From contig JBBMOL010000302.1 in assembly GCA_037954665.1 (NCBI GenBank), positions 248,001 to 312,000 of the forward strand: DNA of 64,000 nucleotides. The letters are read 5' to 3'. The notes beneath the pieces are model-generated. The model was not told where the DNA came from. It did no database searches and worked only from the letters and a program-made list of their open reading frames with translations. A program made the translations under genes and the position numbers. Positions 1 through 10,610 of this stretch are shown here, in pieces. Position 1 is the stretch's first letter, and each line of letters opens with the position of its first letter. The stretch is from Laguncularia racemosa. Taxonomy: Eukaryota; Streptophyta; Magnoliopsida; Myrtales; Combretaceae.

Positions 1-1375
1 CCTAAAGTTACAGTAGAGAACTCTTCAAGCTTCCTTTTGTTCGATAGCAACTCTTTCAAAAATTTTGCATATCATGGCATTTGTGATAATGCCTCAACCA
101 GTGGAAGGTTGATATGCAATTGCTTGAATATCTCTAAAAATCTGCCATAGTGCTCATCTGTTCTGTCCTTCTTGAGTCGTGCTAGATAAGGGACATTGGG
201 CTTGTATTCTGGGATTAATGGAGGTGATGATTTCTCTTTAGGTGATTTTTCTGAATGCTTTCCCCCTTCTTTGAGAACTACTTGTTCTTTTGTTGGTTCA
301 GTCATCCGACTCTCTTCTTCTTGAACCTTTGGTTGTAGTTCCTTACCACTTCATAATGTGACAGCCTTAACATGTTCTCTAGGGTTGGTTTCCGTGTTTC
401 CCGGTAATGAACCTTGAGATCTCTCTGACAGAAGCTTAGCTATCTGACCGACCTGGTTTTCAAGATTGTGTATTGATGCCTCATGATTCCTTTGAGCCGA
501 GTCTTGATTTTTCAGAATCAAATCTAAGGACTTCTGTCTATCTTCTGAATCCTTGATGAATTTTGTGAGGAGATCTTTAAGTGGCGGTTTGGAACTCTGG
601 ACCATTGGCCTCTGATAACCTGGTGGAGGATTCGGATTGCCCTTCTGAATATTACTGTTGTTAGTCCAAGAAACATTTGGGTGATTTCTCCATCCTGGGT
701 TATAAGTATTGCTATATGGATTGTTCTGGGGCCGAATTGGGTTTCCCAAATAATCCACTTGCTCTGTTTGCCCTTCCTCACCACCTGAGGGTTCCACAAT
801 AGCCAGCTGATGTTGTGAGACAGCCAGCCCGTCGATCTTTCTAGATAAAGCCTCAACTTTGGACATGATAGAAGTAGCCACATCCGCTTCAAGAATGCCT
901 GCCACCTTCTTTTCTCTACCCCTACCATGTGACCATTCATAATTATTTGCGGCCATGTCTTCAAAAAGAGTCAAACTTTCTTCAGGAGTTTTATGGTTCA
1001 AGGTGCCACCAGCTGCGGCATCTACTGTTTGTCTTATTTGATAGTTCAACCCATTATAAAATATATGAACTTGAAGCCACTCTGGGATCCCATGGTGTAG
1101 GCATTTCTGCATTGAGTCCTTGAATCTCTCCCAGGTTTCATACAACGTCTCCATGTCATACTGATGATAAGATTGAATCTCAGCTCGAAGTTTAGCGGTC
1201 TTTGAAGGAGGGAAGAATTTGTCCATAAACTTCTTAATCAGACCTTGCCATGTAGTAATGGAGTTCCTCGGTAAAGAATTCATCCACTGCTTAGCCTTGC
1301 CTTTCAAAGAGAATGGGAAGAGCCTGAGGTGGATCGCATCATCACTAACTCCATTAAATTTGAAGGTATCGCATA
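1..1375 (-). pseudogene. Element B gag, downstream part (Athila-like), disabled
   Basis: This encodes the structural Gag polyprotein that forms retrotransposon particles. Reading leftward from 1375, the retrotransposon gag domain begins at DTFKFNGVSDDAIHLRLFPF, followed by AKQWMNSLP, FPPSKTAKLR, IFYNGLNYQIRQTVDAAAGG, the Athila hallmark NNPYSNTYNPGWRNHPN (about 680-730), a coiled-coil-like segment and the gag-protease linker PYLARLKKD...LPLVEALSQMP. One frame is kept throughout, broken by TGA at 351-353 and TGA at 72-74. Both replace an Arg seen at the same place in element F or in related Gags, consistent with CGA to TGA transitions. The upstream part is at 8014-8311 and the frame rejoins if element A is removed. 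The far end runs off the window. Confidence 0.9.
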
Positions 1376-2146
1376 TGATACGAACCTCGCCAACCCGTGA
1401 CGAAACCCAATACCAATACGTTCGGAATTCATTGCCTAAGACGCCCAAACACCTAAAGTGGAAACCGCGACCTGTTGTCTATAAGCGAGACAAGAACCTT
1501 AGTATAAAATGAAGACGCCACAATCGAGATGAAAGATCGATTGATAAGTCGGGATGAACGCTACGGAAATTAATCCGATAAGTTCGATTTAGTTCTTGAA
1601 GAACCAAGAGAGGTGCCTCTCAAAAGTGTTTAATGTTCAAAGATGTAAATTCTTAGTTGTTCTAAACCCTAGGAGCTTTTATACTAGGGTTACAATTCGT
1701 GAAAAACAAGTCCAAAACGACATAGCTTAGATAAGTTGCGTAAAAACACGAAACAGAAAAAACTGGCGGCAGGGGATACACGGCCGTATACTTTGGCCGT
1801 GTATGATTCTGTGCCAATTCTTGTCTCCTTACACGGCCATGCCTTTTAGCCGTGTATCTGGCCGTGTATGATTCTATGCAATCTTGATATTCTTACACGG
1901 TTGTGCCTTGAAAGTACACGCCCTCTTCAACCCGTGTCCGGTGTGACTTGTATAAGAGCAAGGGTCTTCCCATGGTTGTGCCAATCCGTTCCAACTTCAT
2001 GATTGCTCCAATCCTTTCCAGCTTCATGGACATCCTTTATCAACCCGTTAAGTGCTTCCTTGAGTCGTTTCGCTGGACTTCTTGTGATCGGTCTAGGCGA
2101 CACTTCAAGAGGATCCACATTTCTTCTTCCGACTTGGCTCTCATCA
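1376..2146 (-). repeat. Element A 3' LTR
   Basis: This 771-bp LTR starts TGATACGAACC and ends ...CTCTCATCA on the plus strand. It matches 7224-8008 and the LTR of element N at 55579-56361. On the minus strand a TATA box lies at 1677-1683 (TATAAAA), and upstream of it (about 1775-1935) is a cluster of short ACACGGCCGTG-like palindromes. The pol reading frame enters from 2147 and stops at 1927. Confidence 0.94.
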
Positions 2147-4790
2147 TTCCCCTCCTCTTGAAAAGGATTTGTCCTCAAATCATCACCTACATCAAAAGGA
2201 CTTAGATCAGTAACATTAAATGTGGCACTTACTTGATACTCACCAGGAAAATCTATCTTGTATGCATTGTCGTTGATGCGCTCAAGAACTTGAAATGGTC
2301 CATCGCCTTTAGGAAGTAGTTTAGATCGACGCTGCACGGGAAACCGCTCTTTGCGCATGTGAACCCAAACCTAATCTCCAAGTTCAAAAACAGCTTGTCG
2401 ACGACCCTTGTTGGCTTGTTTCACATACTACTCTGTTCGTCGTTCAATGTTCAGCCTTACCTTCTCATGCATCTGTTGAACAAATTCGGCCTTCTTCTTG
2501 CCATCTAAATTAATATACTCAGAAATAGGCAAAGGTGATAAATCCAAAGGAGTTAGTGGATTAAAACCATACACAATTTCAAAAGGAGAAAATTTAGTAG
2601 CAGAATGCACTGTACGGTTATAGGCAAATTCAACATGCGGTAAAAAATCCTCCCAACTTTTAATATTCTTTTTAATTACAGCCCTCAACAAAGTAGATAA
2701 AGTTCGATTCACTACCTTAGTTTGACCATCAGTCTGTGGATGACAAGTAGTAGAAAACAATAACTTAGTTCCTAACTTAGCCCACAAAGTCTTCCAAAAG
2801 TAGCTTAAGAACTTAGCATCCCTATCTGATACAATTGTTCTAGGCATACATGCAATCACACAATGTCCTTAAAGAATAAATTAGCAATATTACAAGCATA
2901 ATCCGTTTTGCGACAAGGAATGAAATGTGCCATTTTAGAAAACCTATCAACAACTATAAAAACAGAATCCCAACCATGTCTAGACCTGGGTAATCCTAAA
3001 GAAAAATCCATAGAAATATCTACCCAAGGCTCATGAGAAATGGGAAGTGGGGTGTAAAGCCCTTGAGGTTGGACTCTAGATTTCGCTTGTTTACATGTGA
3101 CACATCGCTCACAAATTCTCTCAACATCTCTTTTCATGTGAGGCCAATAGAAGTGTTCCTGCAATACCCCTAAGGTTTTAGCTACTCCAAAGTGTCCCAT
3201 TAAACCTCCTCCATGAGACTCCCTCACAAGTAATTCTCTTAAAGAACAAAGTGGAATACATAGTTTACTCTCCCTAAACAAGAATCCTTCATGTTTATAA
3301 AATTTTCCATGCCCACTCTTCTTACATTGCACATATTCCTCACAAAAATCTCGATCAGCAGGATATAATTCCTTAATGTGCTCAAAACCAAGCAATCTAG
3401 AACTAAGAGTAGAAATAAGAGTATACCTTCTAGAAAGTGCATCAGCCACGACATTCTCTTTACCTTGCTTGTAGTGGATGACATATGGAAATGTTTCGAT
3501 GAACTCCACCCAACGAGCATGCCTTTTGTTCAGCTTGTGTTGCCCCTTCAAATACTTCAAGGATTCATGATCAGTATGGATCACGAACTCTTTCAGCTAA
3601 AGGTAATGTTGCCACGTCTCCAGGGCTCGAACCAATGCATATAGCTCCTTGTCGTAAGTAGGGTAATTCAAGGTTGCCCCACTTAGCTTTTCGCTAAAGA
3701 ATGCAATCGGTCTTCTCTCCCACATAAGCATTGCTCCAATACCTATTCCTGAAGCATCACACTCAATTTCAAACGTTTTAGCAAAGTTAGGTAAAGCAAG
3801 TAACGGCGCCTGAGTCAGCTTATTTTTAAGCGTCTGAAAGGCTTTCTCTTGTTACTCTCCCCAGCTGAACCCCAAGTTCTTCTTAATTACCTCAGTAAGT
3901 GGTGCTGCAATGGTGCTGAAATCCTTCACAAATCTCCTGTAAAAACTCGCTAGTCCATGGAAGCTCCGCACATTACTTACATTGGTTGGACTAGGCCATT
4001 CTTGGATCGCACGAACCTTTTCTTTGTCAACCTGTATTCCCTGTGCACTAACAACAAAACCAAGAAACACAAGTTTGTCTGTGCAAAAAGTGCACTTCTT
4101 GAGGTTAGCATATAACTGTTCCTTTCGAAGAACTTCTAAAACATTCCTTAAGTGAGACATATGATCTTCCAAACTCTTGCTGTAAATGAGGATATCATCA
4201 AAATAGACAACCACAAATTTTCCAATAAAAGTCCTCAAAACATGGTTCATAAGTCTCATAAAAGTACTAGGTGTGTTAGTTAAACCGAAAGGCATTACTA
4301 ACCACTCATACAATCCATATTTAGTCTTAAATGCAGTTTTCCATTCATCACCTTCTTTCATTCTAATTTGGTGATATCCACTTTTCATATCAATTTTCGA
4401 AAAGACACTAGACCCATGTAACTCATCTAACATATCATCTAAGCGAGGAATGAGATGACGATACTTTACCGTGATGTTGTTGATGGCACGGCAGTCAACA
4501 CACATTCTCCATGTCCCATCCTTCTTAGGCACCAAAATCACAGGCACTGCACATGGACTCATGCTCTCTCTCACGTACCCCTTCTTCATTAATTCTTCAA
4601 CCTGCCTTTAGAGTTCCTTTGTTTCCTCCAGGTTGCTCCTATAAGCTGGCTTGTTTGGAATCGATGCTCCGGGTAAAAGGTCAATCTGGTGCTCAATACC
4701 ACGAATAGGTGGTAATCCCTTTGGAATCTCATCAGGGAAGACATCTTCAAAGTCCTGCACAAGAGACACAACCACACTAGGCAAGAGTTA
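1927..4790 (-). pseudogene. Element A pol: RT, RNase H and integrase, disabled
   Basis: This polyprotein copies the RNA and inserts the DNA. In order there is an RT entry region (GLPPIRGIEHQIDLLPG), RT ([32 protein letters not shown], catalytic YFDDILIYS near 4200), RNase H ([24 protein letters not shown]), an integrase zinc finger with paired His and CERCVTC, and an integrase core ([16 protein letters not shown]). The third acidic residue of the integrase DDE triad is missing: [12 protein letters not shown] has Lys where Glu is standard. In-frame stops lie at 3852-3854, near 3597, near 2426 and near 2371, with a frameshift near 2857. The C-terminal part (VWVHMRKERF, DLRTNPFQEEGNDESQ, PITRSPAKRLKEAL) continues into the 3' LTR, so the last codons belong to the LTR. 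Confidence 0.92.
2147..2160 (-). other. Element A polypurine tract
   Basis: The minus strand reads CAAGAGGAGGGGAA directly against the TGATGAGAG start of the 3' LTR. It is the expected plus-strand DNA primer and at the same time codes for part of the pol C-terminus. Confidence 0.85.
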
Positions 4791-5092
4791 GATAAGTCGT
4801 TAGTAGTCAAACATGTTTCCTTAAAAACCAACAACAACATAGGTTGCTTCCTCACTAATGCTCTCCTCACTACACTCGCTCTTGCCACACAACACTCCTT
4901 TTGCAAGGCTGCCCTCTCCTTTTCACTCACCACCAAAGTTGATTCCCCTTCAAGTTGGCCTCTCACACTCTTTCCAGCCTTCCTCTCATTTTCCTTTTGA
5001 TCTTGACTTTTATATTCCTTTTTCTTCTCATTGTCTTTTGCTCTCTCACTCTCACTCTACTTTTCACTCACCTTATGTTTTGCAAAAGACTG
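4791..5092 (-). other. Element A protease-RT linker, decayed
   Basis: This lies between the protease part and the RT. On the minus strand it gives Lys/Glu/Ser-rich stretches with several stops. It corresponds to the hydrophilic spacer between PR and RT in related elements. I see no separate gene. Confidence 0.6.
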
Positions 5093-6755
5093 TTATAGCT
5101 GCAACTGGTCCTCATACACTTGTTTGGGTGTTAACAGTTTAAGATTAAAGCTTTTCCCTTGGTGAACAAGCGTATACTTGTTAGAAAAGCCATCATGAAC
5201 AACCTTCCTATCAAATTGCCATGGCGTCCCCAATAACACATGACATGCTTGCATTGGCACTACATCGCATAACACCTCATCCTCATACCTACCAATGCGA
5301 AACCCAATCAAGGCTTGCTTACTCACCTTAGTCTCACCACTATCATTCAACCACTGCAATTTAATGGACTAGGGTGTCTAACAATTTTGAGCCCAGCCTC
5401 TCAACAATAAAATTACTCACTACATTGGTGCAACTCCCTCCATCAATGATCAAACTACAAATGTGATCTCCTAGATAACATCTAGTATGAAATATATTCT
5501 CTCTTTGCACCTCCTCTTCTTCATTCACCTGCACATTCAACGCTTGCTTCACTACTACCACTAGCCTTCCCATTACAGGCTCCTCATCATCACTAGCATC
5601 CTCTAATGGAGGCATATCATCTTCTTCACTATCCCCCTCAGTCTCATACTCCCCATCATCACGCAAAATCATCACACGCCTATTTGGACATTGACTAGCA
5701 ATATGGCCTCTACCTTGACATTTAAAACATCTAATGTCACGATTTCTAGAAGTAGAAGAATCAGGATTACCTTGGTTACCAGGAGTAGAACCCGCTTGCC
5801 TCAGCTCCCCTTTTGGTTTGGTGGGTAAAGGCTTTTCTTCTTTCTTCCATTGGTTGGTCTTCCAAGTGGATGAACCATTACCCTATTGAAACCGTACATT
5901 ACTACTACCTCTCCTCTTGTGCTGGTTCTTAACCTTTATAGCCATGTGAACCATATCCTCCAATTCTACATAATGCTGCAATTCAACCACATTTTGGATT
6001 TCCCTATTCAACCCCGCAAGAAATCTAGCCATTGTAGCCTCTCTATCCTCCTCTACATTCGCCCTAATCATAGTGACTTCCATCTCCTTGAAATACTCAT
6101 CTACACTTCGGCTTCCCTGCCTCAGAGTTTGCAACTTGTTGTGCAATTCACGATAGTAATAAGCAGGCATAAACCGCTTCTTCATCACTCTTTTCATCTC
6201 TTCCCAAGACTTAATAGGTGGCTCGCCACTCCTTCTCCTATTCAACATTAGTTGATCCCACCACACTATAGCATAATCCGAAAACTCAATGGCAGCAAGT
6301 TTTACTTTCTTTCTCCCACTATAGTTGTGACAATCAAACACCATCTCCACCTTTTTCTCCCACTCTAAGTACGCCTCGGGATCATGCTTCCCTTGGAAAG
6401 GAATCTTTTTGTTTATGCTACTCAATTGATCATCCTCTCTATTCCTATCTCCTCTATCTTCCCAATCTCTAGTTCCTCTATTCCGACCACTATATCCTCT
6501 ATGACTCCCAACAGAAGGCTCATCAAAGTCATCATCCGTCATTTCATCTCCACCCCTCGGTACTCTCCTAGAACGACTCTCCCTCTTACGCCCTTGGAAT
6601 ACATTTGTGGATTGCTCTAATCTTTGCTCTACCGCCTCATGAATTTGTTCCATTCCCTCTTGGAACATCCTCTTCATCTCACCCCTCAACACCTCAATTA
6701 CTAACCTAGCATCAAACCTTCCCCTCTCACCTTTAGGAGAATGTTGTCTCGACAT
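5093..6755 (-). pseudogene. Element A gag-protease, disabled
   Basis: Gag starts at the ATG at 6753-6755 (MSRQHSPKGERG), which I prefer to the longer frame opening at 6785 because homologous copies begin with MSR/MSN. The Gag core KIPFQGKHDPEAYLEWEKKV ... YAIVWWDQL ... RFLAGLNREIQNVVELQHYV is well kept. A TAG at 5883-5885 stops it. The same frame continues to a CCHC zinc knuckle CFKCQGRGHIASQC (about 5695-5735), an acidic stretch, and the aspartic protease with SLIIDGGSCTNVV (active Asp in DGG rather than D-S/T-G) and HVLLGTPWQFDRKVVHDG. Frameshifts near 5365 and 5395 split the protease. Confidence 0.92.
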
Positions 6756-7208
6756 AGTCCCTGCAGAAAAGATTAGTACTAACACAAATATATATATAAT
6801 TAAACCTCACGATACACTCCCTTACGTGTTTCGCTCAAATGATGATATCAACTCGCCAATTTCCTCTTCTCAATTCTCTTGGAACTAACCCGAACTACAC
6901 CAATTTCCTTCTGTAGAATTCAAAACAACTCTAGGGTTCGTAAATTTTTCTCTATTTTTCTATCCGAATTTTTTGTTGTTGTCTTGGTTGTTGCTCTTGA
7001 TCACGTTTTTCTTTTCTTTTCTTTTCTCTTCTTTTTTTTTTGTCGTGATTTTTACTCTCTCTTTTTTTTTAACAATCGCCTAGTCGATATTACACCATCA
7101 AAAGACAATCAATACTACAAAATTGAATACGATAAATGATATGAACGATTGGAGTTAGGGTTTTGATATTACCTTCCTCAACCGAACTTGATGTTTTGAC
7201 AAACCTAA
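6756..7208 (-). other. Element A leader (untranslated)
   Basis: This is the stretch between the primer site and gag. On the minus strand it is very A/G-rich (long A-G runs near 7010-7070). No gene is seen. It presumably carries the RNA leader and packaging signals (inference). Confidence 0.7.
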
Positions 7209-7220
7209 GCTTTGATACCA
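7209..7220 (-). other. Element A primer-binding site, tRNA-iMet
   Basis: The minus strand reads TGGTATCAAAGC, one mismatch from the TGGTATCAGAGC complement of the initiator tRNA-Met 3' end. It lies 3 bases from the 5' LTR end at 7224. Confidence 0.9.
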
Positions 7221-7223
7221 AAC

Positions 7224-8008
7224 TGATACGAACCACGCCAACCCGTGACGAAACCCAATACCAATACGTTCGGAATTCGTTACCTAAGACACCCAAACAC
7301 CAAAATTCGAAACCGCGACCCATTGTCTATAACCGAGACAAGAACCTTGGTATAAAATGAAGACGCCACAATCGGGATGAAAGACCGATTGATAAGTCGG
7401 GATGAACGCCACAGAAATTAATCCGATAAGTTCGATTTAGTTCCTGAATAACCAAGAGAGGTGCCTCTCAAAAGTGTTTAATGTTCAAAGATGTAAATTC
7501 TTAGTTGTTCTGAACCCTAGGAGCTTTTATACTAGGGTTACAATTCGTGAAAAACAAGTCCAAAACGACGTAGCTTAGATAAGTTGCGTAAAAATACGAA
7601 ACAAAAAAAAACTGGCCGGCAGGGGATACACGGCCGTGTACTTTGGCCGTGTATGATTCTATGCCAATTCTTGTCTCCTTACATGGCCGTGCCTTTTAGC
7701 CATGTATCTGGCCGTGTATGATTCTGTGCAATCTTGATATTCCTACACGGCCGTGCCTTGAAAGTACACACCCTCTTTAACCAGTGTCCGGTGTAACTTG
7801 TATAAGAGCAAGGGTTTTCCCATGGTTGTTCCAATCCGTTCCAACTTCATGATTGCTCCAATCTTTTCCGGCTTCATGGACATCCTTTATCAACCCGTTA
7901 AGTGCTTCCTTGAGTCGTTTCGCTCGACTTCTTGTGATCGGTCCAGGCGGCACTTCAAGAGGATCCACATTTCTTCTTCCGGCTTAGCTCTCATCATGGA
8001 TCTCATCA
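7224..8008 (-). repeat. Element A 5' LTR
   Basis: This 785-bp LTR matches 1376-2146. The minus-strand TATA box is at 7525-7531, with the ACACGGCCGTG-like cluster upstream at about 7622-7790. The outer end has 12 extra bases (7997-8008) that imitate the LTR start, giving TGATGAGATCCA followed by TGATGAGAGC. The target duplication GCATA follows at 8009-8013, so the extra bases belong to the inserted element. Confidence 0.93.
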
Positions 8009-8013
8009 GCATA

Positions 8014-8311
8014 TCTCCAGAAAGAGTTGGATATGCGCATTTGGATCTTCATCCTATAAACCATCAAATTGAGTATATTACTGCACCATCTGAATCACGG
8101 CAGGCTTAAGTTCAAAATTATTTGCCTCCACTCGAGGATGGACTATGCTAGAGCTAACACCTATCAAGTTTGGCCTGGCAAAATCAGAATTGGTTCTAGG
8201 TGGCTCATTAACTCGGCCATCTCGATTATCAACTAGTTGATGATTCGGGGGATCTACAACAACATTTCCTTGATTCAGCTCTTAAGCACGATTATTGACT
8301 TGATCAGCCAT
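8014..8311 (-). pseudogene. Element B gag, N-terminal part
   Basis: This reads from ATG at 8309-8311 (MADQVNNRA). TAA is codon 10 (a Gln or Glu in relatives is likely). The sequence continues through IGVSSSIVHPRVEANNFELKP, then QFDGL and DEDPNAHIQLFLEIC with two more TAG stops. It ends where element A begins. The downstream part is 1-1375. The DEDPxAHIxxFLxIC block matches elements F and G, which confirms the family. Confidence 0.88.
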
Positions 8312-8568
8312 TTCTTCCTTCAGTGATTCTCCTTGAACACCAAATGATGTTCACTCAATCGAGTGTTGCTTTTTCTGATAACGACGAATAATTTTCTCTG
8401 GCTCAGATTAAAAACAACAAGTTCCTTGGAGTGACTTCTAGTCATGCACTGTAAATGTAATACAAATCAGTTATGAGCTCCAAATTCTCAGGAAGAAAAG
8501 GGAAAAAAGATAAGAAAGAAATAAATTGGTTAAATTAATAAGTAAAAAGTGTTTCTAATATTGGTGTA
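8312..8568 (-). other. Element B leader
   Basis: This is the A/T-rich spacer between the primer site and the gag ATG. No gene or other signal is recognised. Confidence 0.6.
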
Positions 8569-8586
8569 TCCCCGGCAATGGCGCCA
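8569..8586 (-). other. Element B primer-binding site, tRNA-Asp
   Basis: The minus strand reads TGGCGCCATTGCCGGGGA. It matches the complement of the plant tRNA-Asp 3' end at 17 of 18 positions, and the usual AGTTTT spacer separates it from the LTR end at 8593. Confidence 0.92.
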
Positions 8587-8592
8587 AAAACT

Positions 8593-10027
8593 TGATTGTT
8601 GCCAATCGTAGTTTTAATAAATTGAATTCTTGTTCTTAATCTTACTACGAAGCAATAGGCAAGTGCACCTATCGTAGCGTAATATAGCGAGTAAGCACAA
8701 TGTCGTCCCTCAAAGATACACCAACTACTAGTATTAACTCCGTTCCTACTATCTAACCACCGCTTAAATATGTTGGTTGAAACTTAATTACTCTAATCTT
8801 AAAACTACTAACTCACTAACAACAATCGTTCGGAAGATTTATCAATTAACAAAAGCAACCTAGATCTTATTCTACTCCGTCTCTATCATGTAATTCATTA
8901 GATTTATGAAGATTGGCGTAATTGACTTCTTATACTGTCGAATTCTCTAGTCAAGTTAACTACTTTCTCAAGTATATTAACCTATCTAATCCTAGGTTTA
9001 TCAAATAGGATCTCTCCTTAGTTAATAGCAACCTAGAATTGCATAAAGCACATGAATTCGCATCAACATAGTCGATGTAAACAGAAGACTCTTGTTTCCT
9101 ATCTCTAGAAGAACAATCAAATCTCATTAATTGCATTAAATCTAATAATAAGAGAAATTTCTCAATTAACTAATATGATATCATGCATAAATTCATATTC
9201 CGGATCTATGAATCTAAGGAACAATTGAAGGGCATGCAAGTAATCATAAGAAAGCCAACAACTTCACATTAAAAACCAAATCTTCATCACATGATAGAGA
9301 AGTTTCGAATAAAATCTAGATTTAGAGTCTACTCCTCCATAAATTGGACAAAAGAAATACAATTACTGGAAGAATAAATAAAATTCATAGTCACAACCCT
9401 TAAAGATAGAATCTTCTTCTTCGTGGGTCTTCAATCTCCTTTAGAATTGACAGAATCTTCTTTCCCCTACTGTTATGAGAGTCAGAGCAAGTACAAAATT
9501 CGTAACCTTCCGTTCTAGGGAAACTAACGGTCTATTTATACATGTACCCGGGTTTAATACATACACGAGCGGATACACGAGTAGTGTATCTCGTTTGTGT
9601 ATCTCATGCTTGCTTCCAAGTGTCCTTATGTGAATATACACGAGCAAGTACATGGGAGTGTACATTGGTCGTGTATTTGAAACATCGTTGAACAACAGCA
9701 AAACTTAGATACACAAGCAAAGTACATGGGCATGTACTTTGCTCGTGTACTTTCTAGACATCCACTTCAATATACACAAGCAAAGTACATGGGTGTGTAT
9801 CTCGCTTGTGTACTTTCCAGAATTCTTTTCTTCACATGTATTGTATCCAATTCCTTCCAAACTTGATTCGACTCTTCAAAACTCCTCCCCTTAGCTCCAA
9901 AATACTCTAGAAGATCCTGAATTAACATTCATTCCATTAAGCATCCTTTTCTTCAACAAATCATCTAAAAATTCAACAATAAAGCACAACTTCATTACTC
10001 TAGATAAGGGTATTTTGCGACTTATCA
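8593..10027 (-). repeat. Element B 5' LTR
   Basis: This LTR is about 1435 bp. On the plus strand it runs from TGATTGTTGCC to ...GCGACTTATCA (minus start TGATAAGTCGC, like the TGATAAGAG start of element F). The right limit is inferred from the TG...CA ends and the change of sequence, because the second LTR is outside the window. A minus-strand TATA box (TATAAATA) lies at 9533-9540. Upstream of it, about 9550-9830, is an array of ACACGAGCAAAGTACATGGG-like short repeats. Confidence 0.85.
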
Positions 10028-10610
10028 GCGGCCTATATGTAAGTCGGCACCAAGGCCGGCGACCTTGAAGTTAAGGCTAGCCGAACTTTGCCTTGTGTGT
10101 CCCGACGCTTATTTCCTCCCTTTTTGTACCCCGTACTGCCACCTATAGCTCAGATTGACTTTGATTTCTTTAGTGCTTGTATCTTAGCTCTTGGAACCCT
10201 ATCATCAATTGTTTCTAATTCCAACCATGATAGATGCTTTGTGATTTCTAAATTGTGCATCCGAAAATTACATTCCATAATCATTCATTATGTTTCGATG
10301 CAAATTATATCCTCTTGAGATTGCATGCAAAGGAATTAATTATCTTGTTTCCGAGTTCTCTTGTATGTCATAGCTATTGAAATTTGCTTCTAATTTCCAA
10401 ATTGTCACCGTGATTAAGAACCGATAGTAATCATTAGTGTTGACTTAGTAATTGGAGTTTAGGAGTTCCAAATTGAGTTCCTAGCAAAAGAATTACAAAA
10501 AGTAGTTGATGAGATCATATTTTGTGAGAGATATACACGAGTGAGTGTGAGGAACATTCTTATATATTTTTTGTAATTGTGATCGTAACTTGCTATAAAT
10601 TATTAGAATT
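10028..10610 (+). other. Element C leader, no gene
   Basis: This is a mixed, mostly A/T-rich stretch with a slightly GC-rich start (to about 10140). I see no primer site and no believable ORF; the 76-codon frame at 10088 has no recognisable content. By position it is the untranslated region before C gag. Confidence 0.55.

Larger units (their letters stand above)
1376..8008 (-). mobile_element. Element A: chromovirus-like LTR retrotransposon inserted in B gag
   Basis: This is a complete element of about 6.6 kb in minus orientation: 5' LTR 7224-8008, tRNA-iMet primer site 7209-7220, gag, protease, RT, RNase H, integrase, purine tract 2147-2160 and 3' LTR 1376-2146. The 5-bp target duplication GCATA is seen at 1371-1375 and 8009-8013. 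Removing the element and one copy of the duplication joins the B gag codons for FLEIC to DTFKFNG. By eye the two LTRs are about 94% identical, so the insertion is not recent. All coding parts carry stops or frameshifts. The Gag sequence and the pol frame running into the LTR suggest the CRM side of the chromoviruses (inference). Confidence 0.95.
1..10027 (-). mobile_element. Element B: Athila-like LTR retrotransposon, 5' half only, with element A inside
   Basis: On the minus strand the order is 5' LTR (8593-10027), tRNA-Asp-type primer site (8569-8586), leader and gag (8311 down to base 1). Element A (1376-8008) interrupts gag. Protease, pol and the 3' LTR would lie left of base 1, so only one LTR is visible and the target-site duplication cannot be tested. 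The Gag signatures and the primer site are those of the Athila group of Ty3/gypsy. The base after the LTR (10028) starts sequence that leads into element C, so B was probably inserted in the 5' part of C. Confidence 0.88.

Noticed and set aside
1775..1935. Repeated short palindromes considered as a CRISPR-like array
   Set aside because: Spacing and units are irregular, the array lies within an LTR of a plant retrotransposon, and no cas-like gene is present.
5886..6620. Plus-strand frames of 121 and 78 codons opposite A gag
   Set aside because: They are shadows of the gag frame on the opposite strand, low in complexity and without domains.
9441..9701. An 86-codon minus frame in the B LTR
   Set aside because: It spans the short-repeat array and the transcription start region of the LTR; the sequence is repeat-derived.
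10088..10318. A 76-codon plus frame starting MPCVSRRLFPPF as a possible host gene
   Set aside because: It lies in the C leader, has no domain and is not supported by any neighbouring exon-like signal.
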